From: Xylophilus rhododendri
GTDB lineage: Bacteria; Pseudomonadota; Gammaproteobacteria; Burkholderiales; Burkholderiaceae_C
Direction of reading: 5' to 3'
NCBI RefSeq assembly: GCF_009906855.1
Contig: NZ_CP047650.1
Location: 1,860,001-1,924,000, forward strand
DNA: 64,000 nt
The translations under genes and the position numbers were made by a program. Numbering within the stretch: the first letter of the stretch is position 1; each line of letters starts with the position of its first letter. Of the stretch, positions 20,394-29,380 are shown piece after piece. The notes beneath the pieces were generated by a model, which saw only the letters and a program-made list of their open reading frames with translations, searched no databases and was not told where the DNA came from.

Positions 20394-21077
20394 TCAGCCG
20401 TTGACGGCCAGCCAGGCGGCCAGATCGGCCACCGAATGCGCCACATGCAGCGGCCCGAGTTCGCCGAAGGCCTCCGGCGTGTGCGCGCCATAACTCACGC
20501 CGATGCTGGCGCAGCCGGCGTTGCGGGCCATCAGCAGGTCGTGGGTGGTGTCGCCGATCATCAGGATGCGGTCCTGCGGCACGTCGAGGTCGGCGGACAG
20601 CTCCTTCAGCATCAGCGGATCGGGCTTGCCGGCGGTCTCGTCGGCGGTACGCGAGCCGTCGAAGACGCCACGCAGCTCCACCGAATCCAGCGCCTCGTCC
20701 AGACCGCGCCGGCTCTTGCCCGTGGCCACGGCCAGCAGGTGGCCGCGCTTGCGCAGCGCATCGAGCATGGGCAGCACGCCGTCGAACAGGCTCAGGTCGT
20801 CGTGGTGCTTGCGGTAGTGGTGCTTGTAGCGCTCGCCGAGCTGCGGATAGCGCTCGGGCGGCACGTCCGGCGCCGCATGGGCCAGCGCCTGGTTCAGGCT
20901 CATGCCGATCACATAGGCGGCGGCGCGGTCGTCGGGCACGGTGCCGCCCACGTCGCGCACCGCCGCCTGGATGCAGCGCACGATGATGCCGGTGGAGTCG
21001 TAGAGGGTGCCGTCCCAGTCGAAGACGACCAGGGAGTAGCGCGGCGCGGTGGTGGGGCTCGGGGCGGATTCAGGCAT
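20394..21077 (-). CDS. HAD-family hydrolase, phosphoglycolate phosphatase-like
   Basis: The 227-residue protein is a HAD hydrolase with motif I FDWDGTLYDS (Asp20 nucleophile and Asp22), motif II around VATGKSRRG, motif III Lys in AGKPDPLML and motif IV GDTTHDL. A helical cap domain lies between motifs I and II. Such enzymes include Gph (phosphoglycolate) and PpaX-like phosphatases; the substrate cannot be told from sequence. It lies between rluC and the Rieske gene on the minus strand. Confidence 0.85.
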   Translation of the reverse strand: MPESAPSPTTAPRYSLVVFDWDGTLYDSTGIIVRCIQAAVRDVGGTVPDDRAAAYVIGMSLNQALAHAAPDVPPERYPQLGERYKHHYRKHHDDLSLFDGVLPMLDALRKRGHLLAVATGKSRRGLDEALDSVELRGVFDGSRTADETAGKPDPLMLKELSADLDVPQDRILMIGDTTHDLLMARNAGCASIGVSYGAHTPEAFGELGPLHVAHSVADLAAWLAVNG

Positions 21078-21110
21078 GTGGCGCGACTATAAGACGGCGC
21101 GAGGCAGGGC

Positions 21111-22106
21111 TCACCCCGCCGCCGGCTCCCAGCGGGCCAGTTCCGGCGGCAGTTCGGCCTGCAGGGCGATGCGCTCGCCGCTGGCCGGATGGTCGAACTG
21201 CAGCCGCCAGGCATGCAGGAACATGCGGCCCAGGCCGGCCTTCTGCAGCCGGCCGTTGAGGTCGAAGTCGCCGTACTTGTCGTCGCCCGCGATGCCGTGG
21301 CCGGCCGAGGAAAGATGCACCCGGATCTGGTGGGTGCGCCCGGTCTTGATCGTCACCTCCAGCAGGCTGAGCGCCGGCAGGCCCTGCAAGGTGCGCGCCG
21401 GCGCGACCGAGCGCAGCTTCACGAGGGTGATCGCCCGCATCGCCTCCGGATCGTCGGCAGTGGTCACACGCACCCGCCGCTCGCCGTCGGGCAGCAGGTA
21501 TTTGCGCAGCGGCTGGTCCAGCACCTTCTGGCGCGCCGGCCAGGTGCCCTGCACCAGGGCGAGATAGGTCTTGTCGGTGGCGCGTTCGCGGAACTGGTCC
21601 TGCAGCCGGGTCAGCGCCGAGCGCTTCTTGGCGATGAGCAGGATGCCCGAGGTGTCCCGGTCCAGCCTATGCACCAGCTCCAGGAAACGCGCCTCGGGCC
21701 GCGCCCGCCGCAGCTGCTCGATGACACCGAAACTCACCCCGCTGCCGCCATGCACCGCCGTACCGGCGGGCTTGTCGATGGCCACGAGCGCATCGTCCTC
21801 GTACAGAACAGGGAATTCGCGCGGCGGCACCGCACGCACCGCCTCCTCGGTCGGCGCGGCGGCGACACGCACCGGCGGCAGGCGCACCTCGTCGCCCTCC
21901 TGCACCCGCGTGTCCGCGGCCACGCGCCCTTTGTTGATGCGCACTTCGCCGCTGCGGATGATGCGGTAGACATGCGTCTTCGGCACCCCCTTGAGGTGCC
22001 GCATCAGGAAGTTGTCGAGGCGCTGCCCGGCAGATTCCGCATCGACCGTCACGATTTTTACCGCTGGCGTCACCGCCGCGGATTTGCCCCCTATAATGCC
22101 GTTCAC
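21111..22106 (-). CDS. rluC: 23S rRNA pseudouridine synthase RluC
   Basis: RluC makes pseudouridine at positions 955, 2504 and 2580 (E. coli numbering) of 23S rRNA. The 331-residue product has an N-terminal S4 RNA-binding domain (RLDNFLMRHLKG, EVRINKGRV). The synthase domain follows with catalytic Asp149 in HRLDRDTSGI and the TGRTHQIRVHL motif. The start is a GTG at 22106. It is divergent from rne, and the probable rne -10 box overlaps its first codons. Confidence 0.93.
   Translation of the reverse strand: MNGIIGGKSAAVTPAVKIVTVDAESAGQRLDNFLMRHLKGVPKTHVYRIIRSGEVRINKGRVAADTRVQEGDEVRLPPVRVAAAPTEEAVRAVPPREFPVLYEDDALVAIDKPAGTAVHGGSGVSFGVIEQLRRARPEARFLELVHRLDRDTSGILLIAKKRSALTRLQDQFRERATDKTYLALVQGTWPARQKVLDQPLRKYLLPDGERRVRVTTADDPEAMRAITLVKLRSVAPARTLQGLPALSLLEVTIKTGRTHQIRVHLSSAGHGIAGDDKYGDFDLNGRLQKAGLGRMFLHAWRLQFDHPASGERIALQAELPPELARWEPAAG
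22069..22097 (+). promoter_or_regulatory. Probable rne promoter (TATAAT)
   Basis: A perfect TATAAT at 22092-22097 on the plus strand overlaps the 5' end of rluC. No good -35 is present 17 nt upstream. Transcription from here would give rne an untranslated leader of about 600 nt, a long leader being usual for rne genes. Confidence 0.5.
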
Positions 22107-22703
22107 CTTTTAGCCACCGTAAGTGTTTGATTTTTCTGGATTTTAGTCCAGTCACACTTGCAGGAGCGAAAAGGCAGGTCGATGCCACCTGCGGCTTTGC
22201 CGGAACGATCGCACCCTTTTTCCCCGGTGCATCGCCCCCCAGACCCGCCGGACGAGCCGGCTCCTTGAAACACCCGAACCGGAATACCAACCGGCCCGCG
22301 TCGCGCCCCAGGCCCGTCGCCGGTCGGCGGATTAGCGAGACTTCCCCCGTGTTGATCGCACTGCTCTCCACCTTCTGGCGCTGGCTGATGCCACCGCCCG
22401 TCGGCGTGCCTGCAGCTGACTCGACCGTCGTGTGGGCCGACGCCGCCCACCCTGCCGCACCCTCGCGGCAGCGACCCCTCCTCGCCCCCATCCACGAGCC
22501 CCCGCCCCGTCGACCGAGCTGACAAGTTCATCGGTCGGCAGGGCTTTTTGGCTTTTGCAGGTAGTTCCCCGTTCGTTTCAGGCGCCAGTTCGGCATCAGA
22601 AGGCCCACCCCAGGGCATGTTCCGGTCATCCGGTTCGGCAAGGCAGCCGCCATTCCAGGCTCGCCGCGCCGGCTGACCACTGATACGAAAAAAGGTACGC
22701 CTC
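22107..22703 (+). other. Long rne leader region
   Basis: This 597-nt gap between divergent rluC and rne holds no firm gene. It contains a pyrimidine-rich stretch at 22430-22505, a terminator-like hairpin at 22504-22544 with a T5 run, and an AAGGTA ribosome-binding site before rne. An open frame at 22127-22522 (131 codons, or 57 from a GTG at 22349) ends inside the hairpin. It has Pro-rich, non-conserved-looking sequence. RNase E is known in other bacteria to control its own synthesis through its leader, so this region is a likely regulatory site. Confidence 0.6.
22504..22549 (+). terminator. Attenuator-like hairpin in the rne leader
   Basis: CGACCGA (22511-22517) pairs perfectly with TCGGTCG (22531-22537), extended by GCCC/GGGC outside a small internal loop. 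TTTTT follows directly at 22545-22549 and GGCTTTT after it. It lies about 155 nt before the rne start in sense orientation, so it could stop transcription early. Confidence 0.5.
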
Positions 22704-25700
22704 ATGAAGCGGATGTTGATCAATGCCACGCAGCCGGAAGAACGCCGCCTGGCCATCGTCGACGGGCAGAAGCTCCTCGACTACGAGATCGAAATCGAAG
22801 GGCGCGAACAGCGCAAGGGCAACATCTACAAGGCCGTTGTCACCCGGGTCGAGCCCTCGCTCGAAGCCTGTTTCGTGGACTACGGCGAAGACCGCCACGG
22901 CTTCCTGCCGTTCAAGGAAATCTCCCGCCAGTACTTCGCTCCCGGCGTGCCGGCAGGCCAGGCGCGCATCAACGAAGTGATCCGCGAAGGCCAGGAGCTG
23001 CTCGTCCAGGTCGAGAAGGAAGAGCGCGGCAACAAGGGCGCGGCGCTCACCACCTTCATCAGCCTGGCCGGCCGCTACGTGGTGCTGATGCCCAACAACC
23101 CGCGCGGCGGCGGCGTCTCGCGCCGCATCGAGGGCGAGGACCGGGCCGAGCTCAAGGAGAACATGGACCAGTTGGAATACCCCAACGGCATGTCCATCAT
23201 CGCGCGCACCGCCGGCATCGGCCGCTCGGCGCCCGAACTCCAGTGGGACCTGAACTACCTGCTCAAGCTCTGGACCGCCATCGAAGGCGCCTCCAAGGGC
23301 ACCAAGGGCGCCTTCCTGATCTACCAGGAATCCAGCCTCGTCATCCGCGCCATCCGTGACTACTTCAATCACGACATCGGCGACATCCTGATCGACACCG
23401 ACGACATCTTCGAGCAGGCGCACCAGTTCATGGCGCACGTCATGCCCGAGCATGCCGGCCGCGTGAAGCGCTACCGCGACGACGCCGCCCTGTTCAGCCG
23501 CTTCCAGATCGAGCACCAGATCGAATCGGCCTACGCCCGCACCGTGCAGCTGCCCTCGGGCGGCGCCATCGTGATCGACCACACCGAGGCGCTGGTCTCG
23601 ATCGACGTCAACTCCGCGCGCGCCATCAAGGGCAGCGACATCGAGGAAACCGCCACCCGCACCAACCTGGAAGCCGCCGACGAAGTGGCCCGACAGATGC
23701 GCCTGCGCGACCTCGGCGGCCTGATCGTCATCGACTTCATCGACATGGACGAGAGCAAGAACCGCCGCGAGGTCGAGAACCGCCTGCGCGACGCGCTGCG
23801 GCAGGACCGCGCGCGGGTGCAGTTCGGCACGATCAGCAAGTTCGGCCTGATGGAAATGAGCCGCCAGCGCCTCAAGCCCGCGCTGTCCGAAGGCTCCTCC
23901 ATCCCCTGCCCGCGCTGCGGCGGCTCCGGCCACATCCGCGACACGGAAAGCTCGGCCCTGCAGACGCTGCGCATCATTCAGGAAGAGTCCATGAAGGACA
24001 ACACCGCCGCCGTGCACGTGCAGGTGCCGGTGGAAGTGGCCTCCTTCCTGTTGAACGAGAAGCGCAACGAGATCACCAAGATCGAGATGAAGCAGCGCGT
24101 CAACGTGATGCTGGTGCCCAACAAGTCGCTGGACACCCCGCACTACCGCCTGGAACGCCTGAAGCACGACGACCCGCGCCTGGACAACATCGACGCCAGC
24201 TACAAGCTCGCCGACGAGATCGAGGACCCGACCACCATCACCCGCCGCTCGCAGGAGCCGACCAACCGCCAGACGCCGGTCATCAAGGGCGTGCTGCCCG
24301 ATGCACCCGCGCCGCAGCCGGTGGCCCGGCCGGCCGCGCCGGTGGCGCAGGCACCGGTCGCCGCTCCGGCACCGGCACCGGTGGCAGCACCGGCCGCGAC
24401 GCCGGTCGAGATCGGCTTCTGGGGCTGGATCAAGAGCCTGTTCGCCGCACCGCCGGCCGCGGCACCCGCACCGGTGGCAGCGCCCGCGCCCGCCGCGGCG
24501 CCTGCCGACGAGCAGCGCCGTGGTGGCCGTGGCCCGCGTCGCGATGGCCGCGGTGAGGGCCGCGGTGAGGGCCGTGGCGAAGGCCGCGGTGAAGGCCGTG
24601 GCGGTGAAGGCCGCGGCGACGGACGTGGCGGACGCCGCGACGGTCGCAACGGCGAAGGCCGCAGCCCTGAAGGCCGCGGCGACCGCAACGAAGCCAACGG
24701 CGAACGCGCCGAACGCAGCGAGCGCACCGAGCGTGGCGAGGCCCGTCCTCCCCGCGGCGGTGAACGTGGTGAACGCGGCGAGCGTGCAGACCGCGGCGAA
24801 CGCGTGGAACGTGGCGAACGCGCCGAACGCGCTCCCCGTGAAGGCGGCCGCGGCGGCCGTCCCCCGCGTGACGGCGAACGCCTGGCACCCGCACCGGAAG
24901 CCGTGGCGGACGCAGCCGCCCTGGGTGCCGTCGGCGCCGACGCAGCCGTCGTGACCGAAGCGCCCCGCCGTGAACGTGGCGAACGCCCCGAAGGCGGCCG
25001 TGGCCGCGGACGCGGCGGCCGTGGCCCGCGCAGCGAAAACGGCGAACAAGGGCAAGCCGCCGGCGACGAGCCGCGTGCCGAAGGCAACACCGCCCCGGTC
25101 GACAACATCGACAACGGCGACGGCACCAACGCCCCGCTGACGGCCGAGGGCGAACGCCCCCGCCGTTCGCGTGACCGTTACGGCCGCGACCAGCGCCGTG
25201 ACCGTGGCGAACGCGGCGAGCGCGCTCCCGCGGAAGCCGGCGAAGCCGCTGCACCGGATGCCGGCGAACATGCCGACTCCGGCCAGGGCGGCATCTTCGA
25301 TGCCTTCCGTGCACCGGCCCCGGCAGCCGCCGAGCCGCAAGGCGCCGCATCGGCCCAGCCGGCCGACGCAGCCGAAGGCGAGGAAGCCCCGGCGGCCCGC
25401 CCGCCGCGTGCCCGCCGCGAACGTTCGGACCGTGGTGAGCGTTCGGAACGCGGTGAACGCAGCGAGCGTGGCGAACGCGCCCCGCAAGCGGCCGAACCCG
25501 CCGTCAGCACCGAAGCACTGCCGCTGGAAAGCGCCGTGGCCGCGCCGGCTCCGGCAGCGCCTGCCGTCTCCGAGCCGGCCCCCGCCGTGTACGCGGAACC
25601 GGTTGTGGCCGTCGCCACTCCGGTGGCGGCACCTGCCGTTGCTGCGGCTCCGGCTGCGCCGGTCGCACCGGTCGCGGAGGCCGCACCGGCTCCCGTCGCC

Positions 25701-25991
25701 GCACCGGCAGCCCCGGCGGTCGTCGCAGCGCCCGTGGCAGCCCCGGCCGCCACGGCCTTCGTCCTGCCGATCGACGATCTGCACCAGATCGCCCAGGGCA
25801 GCGGCCTGCAGTGGGTCAACTCCGACAGCACCAAGATCGCCGCCGCCCAGGCTGCGATGGCCGCCGAGCCCCAGCCGGTCCGCGTGCCGCGCGAGCGCCC
25901 GCCGGCCGTGGTGCTGGACGAGGGCCCGCTGGTGCTGGTGGAAACCCGCCGCGACCTCGCCGACATGAAGCTGCCTTTCGAGCAGCGCTGA
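22704..25991 (+). CDS. rne: Ribonuclease E
   Basis: RNase E is the endonuclease that starts most mRNA decay and processes rRNA and tRNA. The 1095-residue product has an intact catalytic half: S1 domain ([22 protein letters not shown], split by residue choice), 5' sensor and RNase H-like regions. The DNase I-like metal ligands are Asp301 and Asp344, and the zinc-link cysteines are Cys402 and Cys405 (CPRCGG). After about residue 520 the protein is disordered: Ala/Pro-rich linkers, then about 300 residues of Arg/Gly/Glu repeats ([18 protein letters not shown]). A conserved C-terminal tail follows ([21 protein letters not shown]). The disordered half should carry RNA- and partner-binding sites of the degradosome. 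Confidence 0.96.
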   Translation: MKRMLINATQPEERRLAIVDGQKLLDYEIEIEGREQRKGNIYKAVVTRVEPSLEACFVDYGEDRHGFLPFKEISRQYFAPGVPAGQARINEVIREGQELLVQVEKEERGNKGAALTTFISLAGRYVVLMPNNPRGGGVSRRIEGEDRAELKENMDQLEYPNGMSIIARTAGIGRSAPELQWDLNYLLKLWTAIEGASKGTKGAFLIYQESSLVIRAIRDYFNHDIGDILIDTDDIFEQAHQFMAHVMPEHAGRVKRYRDDAALFSRFQIEHQIESAYARTVQLPSGGAIVIDHTEALVSIDVNSARAIKGSDIEETATRTNLEAADEVARQMRLRDLGGLIVIDFIDMDESKNRREVENRLRDALRQDRARVQFGTISKFGLMEMSRQRLKPALSEGSSIPCPRCGGSGHIRDTESSALQTLRIIQEESMKDNTAAVHVQVPVEVASFLLNEKRNEITKIEMKQRVNVMLVPNKSLDTPHYRLERLKHDDPRLDNIDASYKLADEIEDPTTITRRSQEPTNRQTPVIKGVLPDAPAPQPVARPAAPVAQAPVAAPAPAPVAAPAATPVEIGFWGWIKSLFAAPPAAAPAPVAAPAPAAAPADEQRRGGRGPRRDGRGEGRGEGRGEGRGEGRGGEGRGDGRGGRRDGRNGEGRSPEGRGDRNEANGERAERSERTERGEARPPRGGERGERGERADRGERVERGERAERAPREGGRGGRPPRDGERLAPAPEAVADAAALGAVGADAAVVTEAPRRERGERPEGGRGRGRGGRGPRSENGEQGQAAGDEPRAEGNTAPVDNIDNGDGTNAPLTAEGERPRRSRDRYGRDQRRDRGERGERAPAEAGEAAAPDAGEHADSGQGGIFDAFRAPAPAAAEPQGAASAQPADAAEGEEAPAARPPRARRERSDRGERSERGERSERGERAPQAAEPAVSTEALPLESAVAAPAPAAPAVSEPAPAVYAEPVVAVATPVAAPAVAAAPAAPVAPVAEAAPAPVAAPAAPAVVAAPVAAPAATAFVLPIDDLHQIAQGSGLQWVNSDSTKIAAAQAAMAAEPQPVRVPRERPPAVVLDEGPLVLVETRRDLADMKLPFEQR
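24549..24640 (+). repeat. In-frame tandem repeat in rne
   Basis: About seven imperfect copies of a 12-nt unit (GGTGAGGGCCGC and variants) encode repeating Gly-Glu-Gly-Arg. Related Arg-Gly-Glu-Arg repeats continue further 3' (about 24760-24840 and 25430-25480). Copies differ mostly at third codon positions, so they are not freshly duplicated. Confidence 0.8.
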
Positions 25992-26020
25992 GCCCGGCCA
26001 CGGCGACAATCGCCGTGTGA

Positions 26021-26045
26021 CGCCCGCCCGCGTGGCGGGCGTTTT
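26021..26045 (+). terminator. Intrinsic terminator after rne
   Basis: CGCCCGCC pairs with GGCGGGCG around a 5-nt CGCGT loop, followed by TTTTG, 29 nt after the rne stop. The stem is strong and the U-tract short. Confidence 0.75.
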
Positions 26046-26099
26046 GCATTCCGGGCCACGCGGCCCGACCCGATCAACGTCCAGCCCCTCCAGATCGCG

Positions 26100-26876
26100 A
26101 TGCTCTTCCTGCTCTCTCCCGCCAAGTCGCTCGACTACGAAACACCGGCGCCCGCCGGCCTGCGTGCGACCACTCCGCAGTTCATCCCGCAGGCCGAGAC
26201 CCTGATCGAGGTGCTGCGCGAATATTCGCCGCAGCGCATCGCCTCGCTGATGTCGCTGTCGGATGCGCTGTCGGCGCTCAACGTCGGCCGCTACCAGGCC
26301 TGGTCGCCGCGTTTCACCGCGGAGAACTCCAAGCAGGCGGTGCTGGCCTTCAACGGCGATGTCTACGAAGGCCTGGCCGCCGCCAGCCTCAGCGAAGACG
26401 AACTGGAATGGGCCCAGTCGCACATCGCCATCCTGTCGGGCCTGTACGGCGTGCTGCGGCCGCTCGACCGGCTGCAGCCCTACCGCCTGGAGATGGGCAC
26501 CCGCCTGCCCACCAATGCCGGCGCCGACCTCTATCACTTCTGGGGCCGGCAGATCGCCGACCACCTCAACAGCCAGCTGCAGGCCGACCGCACGCCGGTG
26601 GTCATCAACCTGGCTTCGCAGGAATACTTCCGCGCGGTCGACACCAAGGTGCTGAAGGCGCGTGTCGTCGAATGCGTGTTCCAGGAATGGAAGGGCGGCC
26701 TCTACAAGATCATCAGCTTCCACGCCAAACGCGCGCGCGGCCTGATGGCGCGCTACGCCGTGCGGCACCGGCTGCAGACACCCGAGCAGCTGCAGGCCTT
26801 CGACCTCGAAGGCTATGGTTTCGACGCCGCCGCCTCCACGCCCGAGCGCCTGGTGTTCCGCCGCAAGACGGCCTGA
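26100..26876 (+). CDS. yaaA: Peroxide stress protein YaaA
   Basis: YaaA (DUF328) lowers free iron and limits damage during hydrogen peroxide stress in E. coli. The 258-residue product has the family N-terminus [13 protein letters not shown], the FNGDVYEGL motif, the [12 protein letters not shown] motif and the RLEMGTRLP and [12 protein letters not shown] regions. The length is usual. The gene sits behind the rne terminator and begins a plus-strand run; no OxyR site is obvious. Confidence 0.93.
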   Translation: MLFLLSPAKSLDYETPAPAGLRATTPQFIPQAETLIEVLREYSPQRIASLMSLSDALSALNVGRYQAWSPRFTAENSKQAVLAFNGDVYEGLAAASLSEDELEWAQSHIAILSGLYGVLRPLDRLQPYRLEMGTRLPTNAGADLYHFWGRQIADHLNSQLQADRTPVVINLASQEYFRAVDTKVLKARVVECVFQEWKGGLYKIISFHAKRARGLMARYAVRHRLQTPEQLQAFDLEGYGFDAAASTPERLVFRRKTA

Positions 26877-26914
26877 TACGAATATCCGCCGCCGCGCCGC
26901 TATCCTCGCCCGCC

Positions 26915-27790
26915 ATGACGACGACCGACTCCGCCCATTCCGCCCAGGCCGTGACGCCCGAACTGCGCCGGTGGATCATCGAACAGGCCGAGGCCGGCTT
27001 CGCCGCGCCGGTCATCCTGCGCTCCATGGTCGATGCCGGCTGGCGCGAGGACACCGCCGCGCAGGCCATGGAATCCACGCTGCGCAGCCACCTGGCGGTG
27101 GGGCAGGAAGCGGCTGCCGACATGCCTGCGGGCGTGCAGGTGCCGGCACCCGCGCTGGACGACGCCCCGCTCTACATCGACGCCGGCGACCGGCAGGTGC
27201 ATGTGCTGCAGTCCATGAGCTCGCCGCATGTGGTCGTCTTCGGCAACCTGCTGAGCGATGCCGAATGCGACGCGCTGATCGCCGATGCCCGGCCGCGCAT
27301 GAAGCGTTCGCTCACCGTGGCCACCAAGACCGGCGGCGAGGAGGTCAATGCCGACCGCACCAGCGACGGCATGTTCTTCGCCCGCGGCGAGACGCCGGTG
27401 GTGCAGGCCCTGGAAGCGCGCATCGCCCGCCTGGTCGGCTGGCCGCTGGCCAACGGCGAAGGCCTGCAGGTGCTGCGTTACCCGCCCGGCGCGGAATACA
27501 AGCCGCACTACGACTATTTCGACCCGGCCGAGCCCGGCACGCCCAGCATCCTCAAGCGCGGCGGCCAGCGTGTGGCCACGCTGGTGATCTATCTCAACGA
27601 GCCGGCCCGCGGCGGCGGCACCGTGTTCCCGGACATCAACCTGACCGTCGCCCCCAAACGCGGCAACGCCGTCTTCTTCAGCTACGACCGGCCGCATCCC
27701 GCCACCCGCACCCTGCATGGCGGCGCGCCCGTCATCGAGGGCGAGAAGTGGATCGCCACCAAATGGCTGCGCGAACGCGAATTCACATGA
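26915..27790 (+). CDS. 2-oxoglutarate/Fe(II) oxygenase, prolyl 4-hydroxylase-like
   Basis: The 291-residue protein ends in a P4H alpha-type double-stranded beta-helix domain. The iron ligands are the His and Asp of YKPHYDYFD and the distal His of TLHGGAPV. The Lys in GEKWIATKW would bind 2-oxoglutarate. The N-terminal 70 residues form a small helical region ([27 protein letters not shown]) common in proteobacterial members. The substrate is unknown; bacterial relatives hydroxylate prolines on proteins such as EF-Tu or collagen-like tails. The stop overlaps the queF start in an ATGA, so the two are translationally coupled. Confidence 0.9.
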   Translation: MTTTDSAHSAQAVTPELRRWIIEQAEAGFAAPVILRSMVDAGWREDTAAQAMESTLRSHLAVGQEAAADMPAGVQVPAPALDDAPLYIDAGDRQVHVLQSMSSPHVVVFGNLLSDAECDALIADARPRMKRSLTVATKTGGEEVNADRTSDGMFFARGETPVVQALEARIARLVGWPLANGEGLQVLRYPPGAEYKPHYDYFDPAEPGTPSILKRGGQRVATLVIYLNEPARGGGTVFPDINLTVAPKRGNAVFFSYDRPHPATRTLHGGAPVIEGEKWIATKWLREREFT

Positions 27791-28656
27791 GCACACCCCA
27801 GGCACCCGCCGCCAACACCCCGGAACAATCGCTGCTCGGCAAACCCGCGCCCTATGCGGCGCAGTACGACCCCGGCCTGCTGTTCCCCCTGCCGCGCGCG
27901 GACAAACGCGCCGAAATCGGCATCGAGGGCGCGCCGCCCTTCTTCGGCGCCGACCTCTGGACCGCCTTCGAGATCAGCTGGCTCAACAGCCGCGGCAAGC
28001 CGCAGATCGCGCTGGCGCATTTCACAGTGCCCTGCGAGACACCCAACATCGTCGAGAGCAAGTCCTTCAAGCTCTACCTCAACAGCTTCAACGACAGCCG
28101 TTTCGACAGCGCCGACGAGGTGCGCGCCCGCATCCGCGCCGATGTCTCCGAAGCCGTCTGGCGCGGCGCAGCCCAGCCCTCCACCATCGGCGTGCGGCTG
28201 GTACTGCCCGAGGAATTCGGCCGCGAACGCATCGAGGACCTCGAAGGCCTGAGCCTGGACCGGCTGGACCTCGACTGCGAGCGCTACACGCCGGCGCCCG
28301 AGTTCCTCACCGCCGCCTTCGACGAAACCCCGGTCAACGAAACGCTGGTCAGCCACCTGCTCAAGAGCAATTGCCTGGTGACCGGCCAGCCCGACTGGGG
28401 CAGCGTGCAGATCCGCTACAGCGGCCCGCAGATCGACCAGGCCGGGCTGCTGCGTTATCTCATCAGCTTTCGCAACCACCACGAGTTCCACGAGCAGTGC
28501 GTGGAGCGCATCTTCATGGACATCTGGCAGCGCTGCCGGCCCGGCAAGCTGGCGGTCTTCGCGCGCTACACACGCCGCGGCGGACTCGACATCAACCCCC
28601 TGCGCACCAGCCATCCGCAGGCCCTGCCCGGCACCGCGCGCACCGCCCGGCAGTGA
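27787..28656 (+). CDS. queF: NADPH-dependent 7-cyano-7-deazaguanine reductase
   Basis: QueF reduces preQ0 to preQ1 in queuosine tRNA modification. The 289-residue product is the long, two-domain (YqfA/E. coli-type) form. It has the [13 protein letters not shown] substrate motif, the nucleophile Cys196 in [13 protein letters not shown] and the nearby Asp203, plus the [16 protein letters not shown] region. No other queuosine gene is adjacent. It starts inside the stop codon of the oxygenase gene. Confidence 0.95.
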   Translation: MSTPQAPAANTPEQSLLGKPAPYAAQYDPGLLFPLPRADKRAEIGIEGAPPFFGADLWTAFEISWLNSRGKPQIALAHFTVPCETPNIVESKSFKLYLNSFNDSRFDSADEVRARIRADVSEAVWRGAAQPSTIGVRLVLPEEFGRERIEDLEGLSLDRLDLDCERYTPAPEFLTAAFDETPVNETLVSHLLKSNCLVTGQPDWGSVQIRYSGPQIDQAGLLRYLISFRNHHEFHEQCVERIFMDIWQRCRPGKLAVFARYTRRGGLDINPLRTSHPQALPGTARTARQ

Positions 28657-28741
28657 CCATGCGCACCGCCGGTTTGCCCCCTGCACGCCTGTGTCTTTTG
28701 ACGCCAAAGTGCCCGTCACCCGCTGATACACTGGCCGGTTA

Positions 28742-29380
28742 ATGCCTCCCCAGCCAACGCCGTCGCTTACTGCGCACATGCCTGCGCCATCGCCCGTGCC
28801 GTCCCAGGCTGTGCAGGCGGTCGATGCCCTGGCCGCGCTGCGTGCCGCCACCGCGGACCAACACGCCCGACTCGACAGCCGCCTGCCCATCGCCCGCGAC
28901 GGCGCGCAGCCGGCCGACTATGCGCAGCACCTGGCCATCATCGGCGACTGGCTGGCCGAAATCGACCGGCTGCCCCTGGCCCGCACGGACCTGCCCGGCG
29001 GCTGGCCAGAAGCCCAGCGCGCCCGCCGCGAACGTATCGCCGCCGACCTGGCCGACTTTTCCGCCGCCCCCGCTTCCGGCACGCCCGCCAGCCAGCCGCC
29101 GGCAACGCCGCCCGCCGGCTTCGGCTGGGGCGTGGCCTATGTGGTCGAAGGCTCGCAGCTGGGCGGGCTGATGCTGTACCGCCGGCTGCGCGAATCGCTC
29201 CAGCCCCATGCCCTGCGTTATCTGCAGGGCGATGGCGGCAGCGGCGCCTGGCCGCGTTTCCTGGGCGAGCTGCGCGCGGCCATCGCCACGCCCGCCATGC
29301 TGGACGGCGCACGCACCGGCGCCGAATGGGCTTTCGCCAGCCTGGGCGAGCGCTTCGAAGATGTCGGAGCCATGGCATGA
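28742..29380 (+). CDS. bphO: Biliverdin-producing heme oxygenase (BphO)
   Basis: BphO cleaves heme to biliverdin, the chromophore of bacterial phytochromes. The 212-residue product has the proximal heme ligand His41 in ADQHARLDS and the distal-helix motif VEGSQLGGLMLYRRL. Its stop overlaps the bphP start in an ATGA, so chromophore enzyme and photoreceptor are made together. The written start may be one of two; an ATG 12 codons in is also possible since neither has a clear ribosome-binding site. Confidence 0.93.
   Translation: MPPQPTPSLTAHMPAPSPVPSQAVQAVDALAALRAATADQHARLDSRLPIARDGAQPADYAQHLAIIGDWLAEIDRLPLARTDLPGGWPEAQRARRERIAADLADFSAAPASGTPASQPPATPPAGFGWGVAYVVEGSQLGGLMLYRRLRESLQPHALRYLQGDGGSGAWPRFLGELRAAIATPAMLDGARTGAEWAFASLGERFEDVGAMA

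Noticed and set aside
22127..22522. 131-codon plus-strand frame in the rne leader, taken as a gene
   Set aside because: Pro/Arg-rich random-looking translation; kept only as a possible leader frame in a finding.
24549..25480. Repeats in rne considered as a CRISPR-like or satellite array
   Set aside because: Units are 12 nt, contiguous, in frame and variable at third positions, so they are coding repeats.
22626..26768. A minus-strand open frame of about 1380 codons opposite rne and yaaA
   Set aside because: It mirrors the GC-rich repeats of rne; its translation is low-complexity Ala/Gly/Arg with no domain, and rne on the other strand is certain.
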